A stretch of 64,000 nucleotides of DNA, taken from positions 2,108,001-2,172,000 of the forward strand of contig NZ_CP133018.1 in NCBI RefSeq assembly GCF_030866785.1, written 5' to 3'. How positions within the stretch are numbered: position 1 is the stretch's first letter; every line of letters starts with the position of its first letter. Under the pieces are notes generated by a model. The model had not been told where the DNA came from, made no database searches, and saw only the letters and a list, made by a program, of their open reading frames with translations. Below, piece after piece: positions 7,218-16,600 of this stretch. Made by a program: the position numbers and the translations under genes. The DNA comes from Agromyces protaetiae. GTDB lineage: Bacteria; Actinomycetota; Actinomycetes; Actinomycetales; Microbacteriaceae.

Positions 7218-9041
7218 GTGAGCAGTGCGAACCCGATCCCGTCCGGCCAGCTGCCGGGGTCCGGCCAGCTGCCGGGTACGTCGGCCGCCGAGCACCTGTC
7301 GCCCGCGTTTCCGGATCGCGCACCCTGGGGTACCGCCAACAAGCTGCGCGCCTGGCAGGCCGAGGCGCTCGAGCAGTACCTCGAGGCGATGCCGCGCGAC
7401 TTTCTCGCCGCGGCGACGCCCGGCGCCGGCAAGACGACGTTCGCGCTGCGCATCGCCGCCGAGCTGCGGCACCGGCGCGTCGTCGACCGCATCACGGTCG
7501 TCGCGCCCACCGACCACCTGAAGAAGCAGTGGGCCGACGCGGCTGCGCGTGCGGGCATCCGGCTCGACCCCGGGTTCCGCAATGCGCACGGCCGGTCGGC
7601 ACGGCACTACCACGGCGTCGCGGTGACCTACGCGCAGGTGGCCATGCGCCCCGCGCTGCACCGCGAGCTCACGCTGTCCGGTCGCACGCTCGTCATCCTC
7701 GACGAGGTGCACCACGGCGGCGACACGCTGTCCTGGGGCGACGCGATCCGCGAGGCGTTCGAGCACGCCGAGAAGCGGCTCTCGCTCACCGGCACGCCGT
7801 TCCGCAGCGACACGGCGCCGATCCCGTTCGTGCACTACGAGCCCGACGCCCAGGGCATCCGGGTCTCGAGCACCGACTACAACTACGGCTACGGCCGTGC
7901 CCTCGCCGACGGCGTCGTCCGGCCGGTGCTGTTCATGGTGTACGCGGGGCACATGCGCTGGCGCACGAAGGCCGGCGACGAGATGGAGGCCCGGCTCGGT
8001 GAGGACAACACCAAAGACATCACGAGCTCGGCGTGGCGGACCGCCCTCGAGCCGAGCGGGGAGTGGATCCCGGCCGTGCTCCAGGCGGCGAACCGCAGAC
8101 TGACCGAGGTCAGGCAGTCGATCCCCGACGCGGGCGGGCTCGTGCTGGCGACCGACCAGACCGTCGCCCGGGCCTACGCCGAGATCCTCGAGGGGCTCTG
8201 CGGCGAGAAGGTCACCGTCGTGCTCTCCGACGACAGCGAGGCGAGCGGTCGCATCGAGGAGTTCTCGGCCGGCACCAGCCGGTGGATGGTCGCGGTCCGC
8301 ATGGTGTCCGAGGGCGTCGACGTGCCGCGGCTCGCGGTCGGGGTCTACGCGACGAGCTCGGCGACCCCGCTATTCTTCGCTCAGGCCATCGGCCGCTTCG
8401 TGCGCGCACGGCGCCGCGGCGAGACGGCGTCGGTCTTCCTGCCGAACGTGCCGGTGCTCATGGCGCTCGCGGGCGAGCTCGAGCGCGAGCGCGACCACGC
8501 GCTCGACCGGCGCAGCGAGGGCGACGAGGACCCGGGGCTCGACGACGGGTTGCTCGAGGCGGCGAACCGCGAGGAGAAGGGCTCGGACGAGGCCGGCGAG
8601 TTCACCTGGCAGGCGGTCGCGTCCGATGCCTCGTTCGACCGGGTGCTCTACGACGGCACGGAGTTCGGCACCCTCGCCGAGCCCGGCAGCGACGAGGAGT
8701 TCGACTTCATCGGGCTCCCCGGGCTGCTCGAGCCGGAACAGGTCAGCGAGCTGCTGCGGCATCGGCAGGCGCGACAGGCCCGCCGTGCGAGCGATCGGCG
8801 CAAGCACGCGGTCGACGAACCCGGGCAGGCCGAGCCGGTGGCGCTGTACCGCACGTTGAAGGAGCAGCGTTCGCTGTTGAACAGCCTCGTCGGGCTCTGG
8901 GCGAGGCAGACGGGTGAGCCGCACTCGCAGGTGCACGGTGAGCTGCGCCGCATCTGCGGCGGGCCGCCCGTGGCGCAGGCCACGGTCACGCAGCTGCAGG
9001 CCCGCATCGAGTTCCTCAGGCGCAAGCTCGGGAGCCGCTGA
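7218..9041 (+). CDS. DEAD/DEAH-box superfamily 2 helicase
   Basis: A 607-residue superfamily-2 ATPase. Walker A is TPGAGKTT, Walker B is the DEVH variant ILDEVHHGG, motif III is LTGTPFRSD, and motif VI is QAIGRFVRARR. The N-terminal KLRAWQAEALEQYLE resembles a Q-motif. The overall layout matches stand-alone actinobacterial SF2 helicases related to type III restriction and XPB-like enzymes. No nuclease or methylase partner is encoded nearby, so a restriction role is unlikely. The last approx. 150 residues are charged, with a potential coiled coil around EQVSELLRHRQARQARRAS. The target nucleic acid is unknown. Confidence 0.88.
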   Translation: MSSANPIPSGQLPGSGQLPGTSAAEHLSPAFPDRAPWGTANKLRAWQAEALEQYLEAMPRDFLAAATPGAGKTTFALRIAAELRHRRVVDRITVVAPTDHLKKQWADAAARAGIRLDPGFRNAHGRSARHYHGVAVTYAQVAMRPALHRELTLSGRTLVILDEVHHGGDTLSWGDAIREAFEHAEKRLSLTGTPFRSDTAPIPFVHYEPDAQGIRVSSTDYNYGYGRALADGVVRPVLFMVYAGHMRWRTKAGDEMEARLGEDNTKDITSSAWRTALEPSGEWIPAVLQAANRRLTEVRQSIPDAGGLVLATDQTVARAYAEILEGLCGEKVTVVLSDDSEASGRIEEFSAGTSRWMVAVRMVSEGVDVPRLAVGVYATSSATPLFFAQAIGRFVRARRRGETASVFLPNVPVLMALAGELERERDHALDRRSEGDEDPGLDDGLLEAANREEKGSDEAGEFTWQAVASDASFDRVLYDGTEFGTLAEPGSDEEFDFIGLPGLLEPEQVSELLRHRQARQARRASDRRKHAVDEPGQAEPVALYRTLKEQRSLLNSLVGLWARQTGEPHSQVHGELRRICGGPPVAQATVTQLQARIEFLRRKLGSR

Positions 9042-9102
9042 CGCGGCGAGGTGTCTGCGAATCTGAGGGCTGCTCGGTATTCCGGTGCACGTGATTTGCT
9101 CG

Positions 9103-9108
9103 TATACT
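9103..9108 (+). promoter_or_regulatory. -10 box of surface protein gene
   Basis: TATACT stands in the otherwise gene-free 9042-9166 interval, about 52 nt before the Shine-Dalgarno GAGGAGG. No convincing -35 box is visible. Confidence 0.45.
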
Positions 9109-9166
9109 GACATCTCGTGGAGCGGGCGTGCCTCGAGGCACGGTGCTCAGACGCGAGGAGGCCGTC

Positions 9167-10237
9167 ATGCGAAGCCGACGAGGAACGCACACCCTGGTCG
9201 GCCTGGCAGCGGTCGGCGTCGTCCTGGTCGGGCTGGCGCCGGCCGGGTTCGCGGCCCTGGCCGTGAGCTCGCCGGCCCTGGCGGCCGAGCAGTCCGTGCT
9301 CGAGAACCCGCCGGTGGCCGGCGCCGGCGTCTGCCCCGAGCTCGGCGGCGTCATCGGCCAGTCGTTCACGCTGCAGGAGCCAGGTGCCCTGTCGTCATAC
9401 GGCTTCTGGGTCGCCGCGGCCGACACGCCGGCCGGTGAGACGCTCACCGCGACGGTTTCGGTCGGGTGGTGGATCGAGGGCGGCCTGCGGCCGTTCGTGG
9501 AGCAGGACGTGTCGTTCACCGTTCCTGCGGAGCCCGCACTGACGACGCTGACCCCGGTCACGCCCATCCCGCTCCTGCCGAACACGATGTTCGCGATCGT
9601 GGTCGATCTCCACGGCGTGAACGCGTGCCCCGTGACGTTCTCGCCGGGAGCGGACTACGGAGGCGGGTTCGCGGTGCTCGGCAGCCAGCAGGCCGAGGGC
9701 GACCTCGCGTTCCAGTTCGGGCTGAGCCCGGTCGACCAGGAGCCGGGGCCCGGGCCGTATGTTCCGCCGGGCTTCATCGGCAGTGCGCCGCCCGGCACGG
9801 TCGGCGTGCCCTACGCGTATCAGTTCAGGCTCGTGGGCAGCAACGACCCGACCATACAGGGGCAGGATCTGATGGTCCCGGGTCTGCAGCTCGACGCCGA
9901 CGGACTCCTCTCGGGCACGCCGACCCAGGCGGGCACGTTCGTCAGCGAGGTGCACGTGACCGACGGAACCCTCACGAACGCACGCGACATCGTGATCACG
10001 ATCGCAGCGGCGCCACCACCCGGGGCAGCTCCGCCGGTCGCGGCACCGCCGGTCGCGGCACCGGCACCACCAGCGCCGGTGCCGGCCTCGCCAGCCACGC
10101 GAACCATCCCGGCCACCGGGGTCGAGCCGGTGCCGGCGACCGCCGTCGCGGCGGCGGCCCTGCTCGCGGGCGCCGTGCTCGCCGCCGGTGCAGCGCTCGG
10201 CAGGCGGGGGCATGCTGGGAGGCGCGACCTGGGCTGA
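9167..10237 (+). CDS. Secreted surface protein with He_PIG domain and LPXTG-like anchor
   Basis: A 356-residue exported protein. An N-terminal signal peptide (MRSRRGTHTL, a hydrophobic core, then ALAAEQS) precedes an approx. 190-residue beta-rich region with one Cys pair. A putative-Ig domain follows (PPGTVGVPYAYQFRL ... GLLSGTPTQAGTF), then a Pro/Ala-rich stalk (APPVAAPPVAAPAPPAP). The tail has IPATG, a hydrophobic segment and GRRGHAGRR, the order of a sortase-type cell-wall sorting signal with Ile replacing Leu. No sortase is in the window. GAGGAGG five bases before the ATG decides the start. The function is probably adhesion or wall structure; the binding target is unknown. Confidence 0.82.
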   Translation: MRSRRGTHTLVGLAAVGVVLVGLAPAGFAALAVSSPALAAEQSVLENPPVAGAGVCPELGGVIGQSFTLQEPGALSSYGFWVAAADTPAGETLTATVSVGWWIEGGLRPFVEQDVSFTVPAEPALTTLTPVTPIPLLPNTMFAIVVDLHGVNACPVTFSPGADYGGGFAVLGSQQAEGDLAFQFGLSPVDQEPGPGPYVPPGFIGSAPPGTVGVPYAYQFRLVGSNDPTIQGQDLMVPGLQLDADGLLSGTPTQAGTFVSEVHVTDGTLTNARDIVITIAAAPPPGAAPPVAAPPVAAPAPPAPVPASPATRTIPATGVEPVPATAVAAAALLAGAVLAAGAALGRRGHAGRRDLG

Positions 10238-10317
10238 GGCCCGCGGCGTTTTGCGCGCGTGTGTCGGCGGTGCGAGGATTCGACGTATCCGAGGCACCGA
10301 TATGGAGGCGATCTTCC

Positions 10318-10794
10318 GTGGCGCAGCACCCTGAGCTCGATCGTGTGGACCGAGCACTGCTCACGGCGCTGTCGTCGAACGCGCGCGCGTCAGGTGCGGC
10401 GCTCGCGGCGGAGATCGGCGTCGCCGAGTCGACCGTGTCGCTCCGGCTCCGCCGGCTGCAGAGCCTCGGCACCATCCGCGGGTACCAGATCGACGTCGAC
10501 CTCGCGTCCGTGGGGGTGTCGCTGCAGGCGCTCATCGCCGTGCGGCTCGTCAAGCACGACCGCTCGGAGATCGACGCGTTCCGCAACGTGGTGCCCCATC
10601 TGCCGGGCGTGCTCGGCGTGTTCCACATGGCAGGCGCCGACGACTACCTCCTGCATGTGGCCGCACGTGACGCCGTCGAGCTGCGGGAGTTCGTGCTCAC
10701 GCACCTCACGGGGCATCCGGCGGTCGCCCACACCGAGACCAATCTCATCTTCGAGTACGCCACCGGCGACGGCTGGCACCAGCTCATCGGCTGA
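10318..10794 (+). CDS. Lrp/AsnC-family transcriptional regulator
   Basis: A 158-residue feast/famine regulator. The N-terminal winged helix reads LDRVDRALLTALSSNARASG ... ESTVSLRLRRLQSLGTI, and the C-terminal RAM (amino-acid binding) domain contains VFHMAGADDYLLHV. It starts at GTG with GGAGG ten bases upstream. The family controls amino-acid metabolism genes as ligand-responsive oligomers. No amino-acid gene lies beside it, so the regulon is unknown. Confidence 0.92.
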   Translation: MAQHPELDRVDRALLTALSSNARASGAALAAEIGVAESTVSLRLRRLQSLGTIRGYQIDVDLASVGVSLQALIAVRLVKHDRSEIDAFRNVVPHLPGVLGVFHMAGADDYLLHVAARDAVELREFVLTHLTGHPAVAHTETNLIFEYATGDGWHQLIG

Positions 10795-11129
10795 CGCCCG
10801 GCTCGCCTGCGGTGCCGCGGATCCTCCGCCTCCGCGCCACTTCGTGTCGCGCTGCGCCAGCAGTGATGGCGCGGAGGCGACCGAACTGGCGCGGAGGCGG
10901 GTCCACCTGCTCGTGGCAGCGATTTCGGGGGCGCGAAATGCTGCGGGTGGTCCGCGCGCGCCTGCGTCGTTCCGCGGTTCGGGGATCCGAAATGCTGCCA
11001 ATGCCACGCCGCAGCGGGTGCGGGTGACCCGCGCCTCGCTATCGTGGCGATGGCCGTTCGCGGCCGGCACGTGACGGGGCGGGCGTCGCTGTGGCAACCC
11101 GGTGCGCCCGTACGGACCGAGAGGGCAGC
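10795..11129. repeat. Intergenic mosaic of GC-rich repeats
   Basis: No gene is visible in this 335-bp stretch. It contains TCCGCGCCACTTC (10831-10843) and two inverted copies of the core, TGGCGCGGAGGCG (about 10867 and 10887). A hairpin with arms near 10917-10927 and 10934-10944 (GCAGC-ATTTCG type) follows, and a second copy of CGAAATGCTGC lies at about 10988. The 14-mer GAAGTGGCGCGGAG, found here in reverse, recurs at 59302. The stretch looks like a dispersed palindromic element just behind a stop codon. Confidence 0.6.
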
Positions 11130-12230
11130 ATGACCGACCGCGCGTCGACCCCCACGCCGACGAACGCCGACCGCACGAGATGGCGGCGGTACCTCGCCGA
11201 TGAACGAGCCGAGGGCGCCGTCTACCGCGAGCTCGCGGCGCGCAAGCAGGGCGAGGAGCGTGAGATCCTGCTCGCGCTCGCCGCCGCCGAGGGGCGGCAC
11301 GAGGCGCACTGGCTCACGCTGCTCGGTGGCGACGACTCCCGCCTGCCGCGCGCCGACCTGCGCACCCGGATGCTGGCGACGCTGGCTCGACGCTTCGGCT
11401 CGATCTTCGTGCTCGCGCTCGCGCAGCGAGCCGAGGCGCGTTCGCCGTACGCGACCGACCCGTACGCGACGCCCGCCATGGCCGCCGACGAGCGGATTCA
11501 CGGCGAGGTCGTGCGCGGGCTCGCGGCCCGCGGCCGCCGGCGGCTCGCCGGCACCTTCCGTGCGGCCGTGTTCGGCGCGAACGACGGTCTCGTGTCGAAC
11601 CTCGCGCTCGTACTCGGCATCGGCGCGACGGGTGTGCCTGCCCCCGTCGTGCTCTTCACCGGCCTCGCGGGCCTGCTCGCGGGCGCGCTGTCGATGGGCG
11701 CGGGGGAGTACGTGTCGGTCCGCTCCCAACGCGAGCTGCTCGAGGCATCCGCTCCTGATCCGGTCGCGCGCGAGTCGCTCTCCGACCTCGATCTGGACGC
11801 GAACGAGCTCGCGCTCGTCTACCGGGCGCGCGGCATGGAGGAGGACGAGGCGGTGGAGCAGGCCGCGCTCGTGCTCGCTCGCGTGCAGGCCGCGGGCGCG
11901 GCACCGGTCTCGACCGATGCGATTCCGGCGCTCGCGCACGACGACGAAGCCGTCGGCACCGGCCTCTCGGCCGCGATCTCGAGCTTCCTGTTCTTCGCCT
12001 CGGGCGCACTGATTCCGGTGCTGCCGTGGATCTTCGGCATGACCGGCCTCGGTGCGATCCTGCTCGCCACGAGCCTCGTGAGCGTGGCGCTCCTGATCAC
12101 CGGCGCCACCGTCGGCGTCCTCTCGGGTGCGTCGCCGCTCAAGCGCGCCCTGCGCCAGCTGGCCATCGGCCTCGGCGCCGCCGCGGTCACCTACGTGCTC
12201 GGCCTCGCCTTCGGCACCACGATCGGCTAG
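11130..12230 (+). CDS. Ferritin-like/VIT1 fusion membrane protein (MbfA-like iron/manganese transporter)
   Basis: A 366-residue two-part protein. The N-terminal approx. 130 residues look like a rubrerythrin-type four-helix domain with candidate metal ligands in DERAEGAVY, AAEGRHEAHW and ADERIHGEVV. The C-terminal half is a VIT1/CCC1 transporter: the signature GANDGLVSNLALVLGI, GALSMGAGEYVSVRSQRE, and three to four further hydrophobic segments ending in ITGATVGVLSGAS. Ferritin-VIT fusions are known as MbfA iron exporters in bacteria, so removal of Fe2+/Mn2+ under iron or oxidative stress is likely. It converges on the small secreted protein gene with an 8-bp gap. Confidence 0.87.
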   Translation: MTDRASTPTPTNADRTRWRRYLADERAEGAVYRELAARKQGEEREILLALAAAEGRHEAHWLTLLGGDDSRLPRADLRTRMLATLARRFGSIFVLALAQRAEARSPYATDPYATPAMAADERIHGEVVRGLAARGRRRLAGTFRAAVFGANDGLVSNLALVLGIGATGVPAPVVLFTGLAGLLAGALSMGAGEYVSVRSQRELLEASAPDPVARESLSDLDLDANELALVYRARGMEEDEAVEQAALVLARVQAAGAAPVSTDAIPALAHDDEAVGTGLSAAISSFLFFASGALIPVLPWIFGMTGLGAILLATSLVSVALLITGATVGVLSGASPLKRALRQLAIGLGAAAVTYVLGLAFGTTIG

Positions 12231-12238
12231 GCGCCGCG

Positions 12239-12730
12239 TCAGCGGACGCAGTGCATGACGAACGTCACGGTCTGGGCGGGCCCGGCGTGGGTCGAGATCG
12301 TGCTGAGCCCGCTCCCGACGCCGATCTTCTCGCCGAAGATGTTGTCGTCTTTCCGCACCGGATAGATGTCGGCGTCGAAGTTCCAGCCGTGGGAGATCTC
12401 CAGGCCCGTGGGGACGCGCAAGCTGTCGTAGTAGCGCTTCGGCGAGAGGTACATGCCGTCGGGGCAGGTCTGCTTCTCGACCGGCTGCCAGAGCTCCCAC
12501 ATGTGCAATTCCTGGTCCCAGGTGACGGTGGCGCGGTCTTCTGTGGTTCCCTCGAACGCGACGTCGACCGATGCGGTGTCGGCCGGGTCCGGACCATTCG
12601 TCTCCGCGTTGGCCGGCATGGCCTGCGCGAGGCCGCCAAGCACGAGCACCGTTCCGGCGGCCACGGCGAGTGCGGGGCGCCGGGACCGGCGGGGGGTATG
12701 TGAACAGGTGGGTGCAGTGAGCTTCGTCAT
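12239..12730 (-). CDS. Small secreted protein of unknown function
   Basis: A 163-residue exported protein. A basic N terminus and hydrophobic core (ALAVAAGTVLVLGGLAQA) end in an AxA site (MPANA), so it is predicted to be cleaved and released. The mature part has two Cys (KQTCPDGM and VMHCVR, the latter at the very C terminus) that could form a disulfide. I recognise no family. The ATG is 7 nt behind the box TATACT, which lies inside a motif shared with the GntR-lipoprotein region near 41.1-41.2 kb. Export plus that shared site suggests it belongs to the same regulon. Confidence 0.72.
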   Translation of the reverse strand: MTKLTAPTCSHTPRRSRRPALAVAAGTVLVLGGLAQAMPANAETNGPDPADTASVDVAFEGTTEDRATVTWDQELHMWELWQPVEKQTCPDGMYLSPKRYYDSLRVPTGLEISHGWNFDADIYPVRKDDNIFGEKIGVGSGLSTISTHAGPAQTVTFVMHCVR

Positions 12731-12744
12731 GTATTGCAGTATAC
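12731..12744 (-). promoter_or_regulatory. Operator-like motif overlapping -10 box, copy 1
   Basis: GTATTGCAGTATAC on the plus strand. Read on the minus strand it contains the -10 box TATACT, 7 nt before the start of the secreted-protein gene. The 11-mer ATTGCAGTATA recurs at 41123 and 41234. The GTATAC core fits the GTN-TAC type half-sites used by FadR-like GntR regulators. Confidence 0.5.
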
Positions 12745-12779
12745 AAATGTCCGGCGCGCTGACAAGGCCCGGAGCGGCA

Positions 12780-13646
12780 CTAGCCCGCGGGCGCCGTGAC
12801 GAAGTCGATGAGCTCCTCGACCCGGCCGAGCAGTGCGGGCTCGAGGTCGCCGTAGCCGCGCACGCGGCCGAGGATGTGCTGCCAGGCGCGCGCGATGTCG
12901 GCCTGTTCGGCGTGCGGCCAGCCGAACGCCTCGCAGACACCGTGCTTCCACTCGGTGCCGCGCGGGATCACGGGCCAGGCCTCCTTGCCGAGGCGCGCGG
13001 GCTTCACGCCCTGCCAGACGTCGATGAACGGATGCCCCACGACGAGCACGTGTGCGCCGTGCGGTCCGCGCGCGACCTGGTCGGCCATGCGCTGTTCCTT
13101 CGACCCGGGCACGAGGTGGTCGACGAGCACGCCTGCGCGCCGCCCGCGCCCGGGCCGGAACTCCGCGAGCACGTCGGGCAGCTTGTCGACGCCCTCGAGA
13201 TACTCGACGACGACACCTTCGACACGCAGATCGGCGCCCCAGATCTTCTCGACGAGCTCGGCGTCGTGCCGGCCCTCGACGAAGATCCGGCTCGGCAGCG
13301 CGACCTTCGCGGGAGCGGCGTCGGCCACGAACGACCCCGATGCGGTGCGCAGCCGCCCGGCGGGCGCCGCAGCGGGCTTCTGCCGCACCAGCTGCACGGC
13401 CTCGCCGTCGATCAGGAACCCGTGCCCGAGCGGAAACTGGCGGCGCCTGCCGAACCGGTCCTCGAGCACGACATTGCCCTGCTCGACGCCGACGACCGCA
13501 CCGCAGAACCCGTCACTCGCGAGCTCGACCACGAGATCGCGCGACACCGGCACCTCGGGGATCACCTTGCGGCCACGAGCGCGCCAGTCGCCCGAGAGCA
13601 CATCGTTGCCGTAACGGTCGGGTCCTGAGTCGAATGGTGCGGGCAC
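12780..13646 (-). CDS. DUF3097 family protein, TOPRIM-like
   Basis: A 288-residue member of the actinobacterial DUF3097 family, without assigned function. The N-terminal part (VGVEQGNVVLEDRFGRRRQF) looks like a small beta barrel. The central part reads IFVEGRHDAELVEKIWG, then YLEGVDKLPDVL, then AGVLVDHLVPGSKEQ. This is the order of a TOPRIM fold (Glu after the first strand, Gly after the second, Asp after the third), although the usual DxD is reduced to one Asp. It starts with GTG only 9 nt after the dnaE2 stop, so it is probably the last gene of the SOS operon. The nucleic-acid role is my inference. Confidence 0.82.
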   Translation of the reverse strand: MPAPFDSGPDRYGNDVLSGDWRARGRKVIPEVPVSRDLVVELASDGFCGAVVGVEQGNVVLEDRFGRRRQFPLGHGFLIDGEAVQLVRQKPAAAPAGRLRTASGSFVADAAPAKVALPSRIFVEGRHDAELVEKIWGADLRVEGVVVEYLEGVDKLPDVLAEFRPGRGRRAGVLVDHLVPGSKEQRMADQVARGPHGAHVLVVGHPFIDVWQGVKPARLGKEAWPVIPRGTEWKHGVCEAFGWPHAEQADIARAWQHILGRVRGYGDLEPALLGRVEELIDFVTAPAG

Positions 13647-13655
13647 CGGACGAGG

Positions 13656-16600
13656 CTAACGGAAGTCGCGCGAGCGGTGCGGCGCCGACACGGTGAGCGA
13701 CTCGAACCGGTCGGCGACGACGTTCACGACGCCGTCCGTGCTGCGTTCGAGGACGCCCCGCACGATCATCGCCGGCGCCTCGCGCGCGACCCGGCGGTAC
13801 CGATTCCACACGCCGACGCTCGCGATGATGTTCACGGTCCCCGACTCGTCCTCGACGTTCAGGAACGTGATGCCCGACGCGGTCGCCGGCCGCTGCCGGT
13901 GCGTGACCACGCCGCCGACCTCGATGCGCCGCCCCGACTCGGTCTCGCGCAGCCGGTCGACGCGGATCACGCCCCGCTCGTCGAGCCGGTCGCGAATGTG
14001 CCGGATGGGGTGGTCGTCGGGCGAGATGCCCGTCGCCCACAGGTCGTACACGACCTGCTCGGTGTCGGTGAGCAGGGGGAGCAGCGGCGGCTGCACGACC
14101 ACGACCGAGCCCGGCAGGTACTCGGGCCGGTCCTGTGCGGCCTCGCCCGCGAGCCACAGCGCACGGCGCCGGTCGAGCCCGAAGGACGCGAACGCACCCG
14201 CGGCCGAGAGCGCCTCGAGCTCGGCGGTCTCGAGCCCGACCCGGCGCGCGACATCGGGCATGTCGCGGTACGGCCCGCCCCGGTCGCGTTCGACGACGAT
14301 GCGCTCGGCGAGCGCGGTGCCGATCGAGCTCACGTCGGCGAGCCCGAGCCGCACGGCGTAGGCGCCGTCGCGGCGGTGCTCGGCCGAACGGTCGGGCGCG
14401 TCGCGCTCGAAGTCCGGCACCGGCGGCTGTACGCGATCGGTGCATCCGTCGAGCCCGGTCGGGCCGGGCAGGCGACGGCGATGCGCGGATGCCTCGGCCG
14501 AGGCATCCGCTGCCCCGGCGCCCGGCCCATTCGAGCCGGATGCTCCGCCCGAGGCATCCGCTTCACCCAGCGCGAGCGCCTCGAGCGAGGCATCGACCCC
14601 CGAGAGCTGGATGTCGGGCCGGCGCACCTCGACGCCGTGCCGTCTCGCGTCGGCTGTGAGCGTCTGCGGCGAGTAGAAGCCCATGGGCTGCGCGCGCAGC
14701 AGCGCAGCGAGGAACGCCGCCGGGTAGTGCAGCTTCAGCCACGAGCTCGCATAGACGAGCAGCCCGAAGCTCAGCGAGTGGCTCTCGGCGAAGCCGAAGT
14801 TCGCGAACGCCTGGATCTTCGCGTAGATCGTGTCGGCGGTCTCGTCGTCGATGCCGTTCTCGGCCATGCCCGCGTAGAGCCGCTCCTTGAGCGACTCGAT
14901 GCGCTCGACGCCGCGCTTCGAGCCCATCGCCCGGCGCAGCAGGTCGGCGTCGGCCGCGCTGCAATTGCCCACGGCCACGGCCATCTGCATGAGCTGCTCC
15001 TGGAACAGCGGCACGCCGAGGGTGCGCTCCAGCACGGGCACGAGCTTCGGGTGCAGGTAGGTCACGGGCTCTTCGCCCGTGCGGCGCCGGATGTACGGAT
15101 GCACCGCGCCGCCCTGCACCGGACCGGGCCGGATGAGCGCGATCTCGACGACCAGGTCGTAGAACCGGCGCGGCCTCAGCCGGGGGAGCGTGCCCATCTG
15201 GGCGCGGCTCTCGACCTGGAACACGCCGATCGAGTCGGCACGGCACAGCATGTCGTAGACCGCGGCCTCCTCCTTGGGGATGGTCGCCAGCTCCCACTCC
15301 TCACTGGTCGTGTCGCGGATGAGGTCGAACGTGTACTGCAGCGCCGCGAGCATGCCGAGCCCGAGCAGGTCGAACTTCACGAGCCCCATCCACGCGCAGT
15401 CGTCCTTGTCCCACTGGAGGACCGTTCTGTTCTCCATGCGGGCATGTTCGATGGGCACGACCTCGCCCACGGGCCGGTCGGTGAGCACCATGCCGCCCGA
15501 GTGGATGCCGAGATGTCGCGGGAAGGTGAGCACCTGCTCGGCGAGCTCGACGACCTCGGCGGGGATGTCGTGGTCGTCGGTCTCGACGACCGACCCCCAG
15601 CGTTCGACCTGGCGCGACCACGCGTCCTGCTGCCCGGTCGAGTAGCCGAGCGCCTTGGCCATGTCGCGCACCGCCACCTTGGGCCGGTAGCTGATCACGT
15701 TCGCGACCTGTGCGGCGTTCTGCCGGCCGTACTTCGCGTAGACGTACTGGATGATCTCCTCGCGCCGGTCGGAGTCGAAGTCGACGTCGATGTCGGGCTC
15801 CTCGTCGCGGAGTGCGGACAGGAACCGCTCGAACGGCAGCCGGTAGTAGATCGAGTCGACCGCGGTGATCCGCAGCACGTAGCAGACCGCCGAGTTCGCG
15901 GCGGAGCCACGGCCCTGACACAGGATGCCGCGGCTGCGGGCCTCGCGCACGAGGTCGTACACGATCAGGAAATAGCCCGGGAAGTCCTTCTGCTCGATGA
16001 CGTCGAGCTCCTGTTGCAGGCGCTCGCGCACGTCGTCGGGCACACCCGGATAGAGCTCGTCGGCGCCGCGCCACACGAGCTCGCGCAGCCAGCTCATGGG
16101 CGTGTGCCCCTCGGGCACCTGCTGCCTCGGCAACTTGGGCCGGGCGCTGCGCAGCGTGAACCCGAGCTCCTCGGCGAGTGTCACGGTGTGCGCGACCGCG
16201 CCCGGGTAGCGCGCGAAGCGCGCGGCCATCTCGGCGCCCGAACGCAGATGCAGGCCGTCGGAGGCCGGCAGCCAGCCATCGAGCTCATCGAGGCTGCGCC
16301 TGGCTCGCACGGCCGCGAGCGCGTGCGCGAGCCGGTGCTCGGGCGGGGTCGCGTAGTGCACGGCGTTCGAGGCGATGAGGCGCACCCCCGCGCGGGCCGC
16401 GAGCGCGGCCAGTTCGTCGTTGGCCGGCTGGTCGCCCGGGTGCCCATGATCGAAGAGCTCGACGACGACCTGGTCCCGCCCGAACAGCGCGACCAGCCGG
16501 TCGAGCTCGCGCCACGCGGCATCCGGCCCGCCCTCCGCGAGCGCCCGGCGCACCGTGCCCTTGCGGCACCCGGTCGGGATCACCCACTCGCCGCCGGCAC

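Noticed and set aside
7218..9041. SF2 helicase considered as part of a restriction or phage-defence system
   Set aside because: No nuclease, methyltransferase or other defence partner is adjacent; its neighbours are an SGNH hydrolase and a surface protein.
9103..9110. TATACTGA before the surface protein considered as a fourth copy of the shared operator-like motif
   Set aside because: It matches only the -10 hexamer; the flanking ATTGCAG half is absent.
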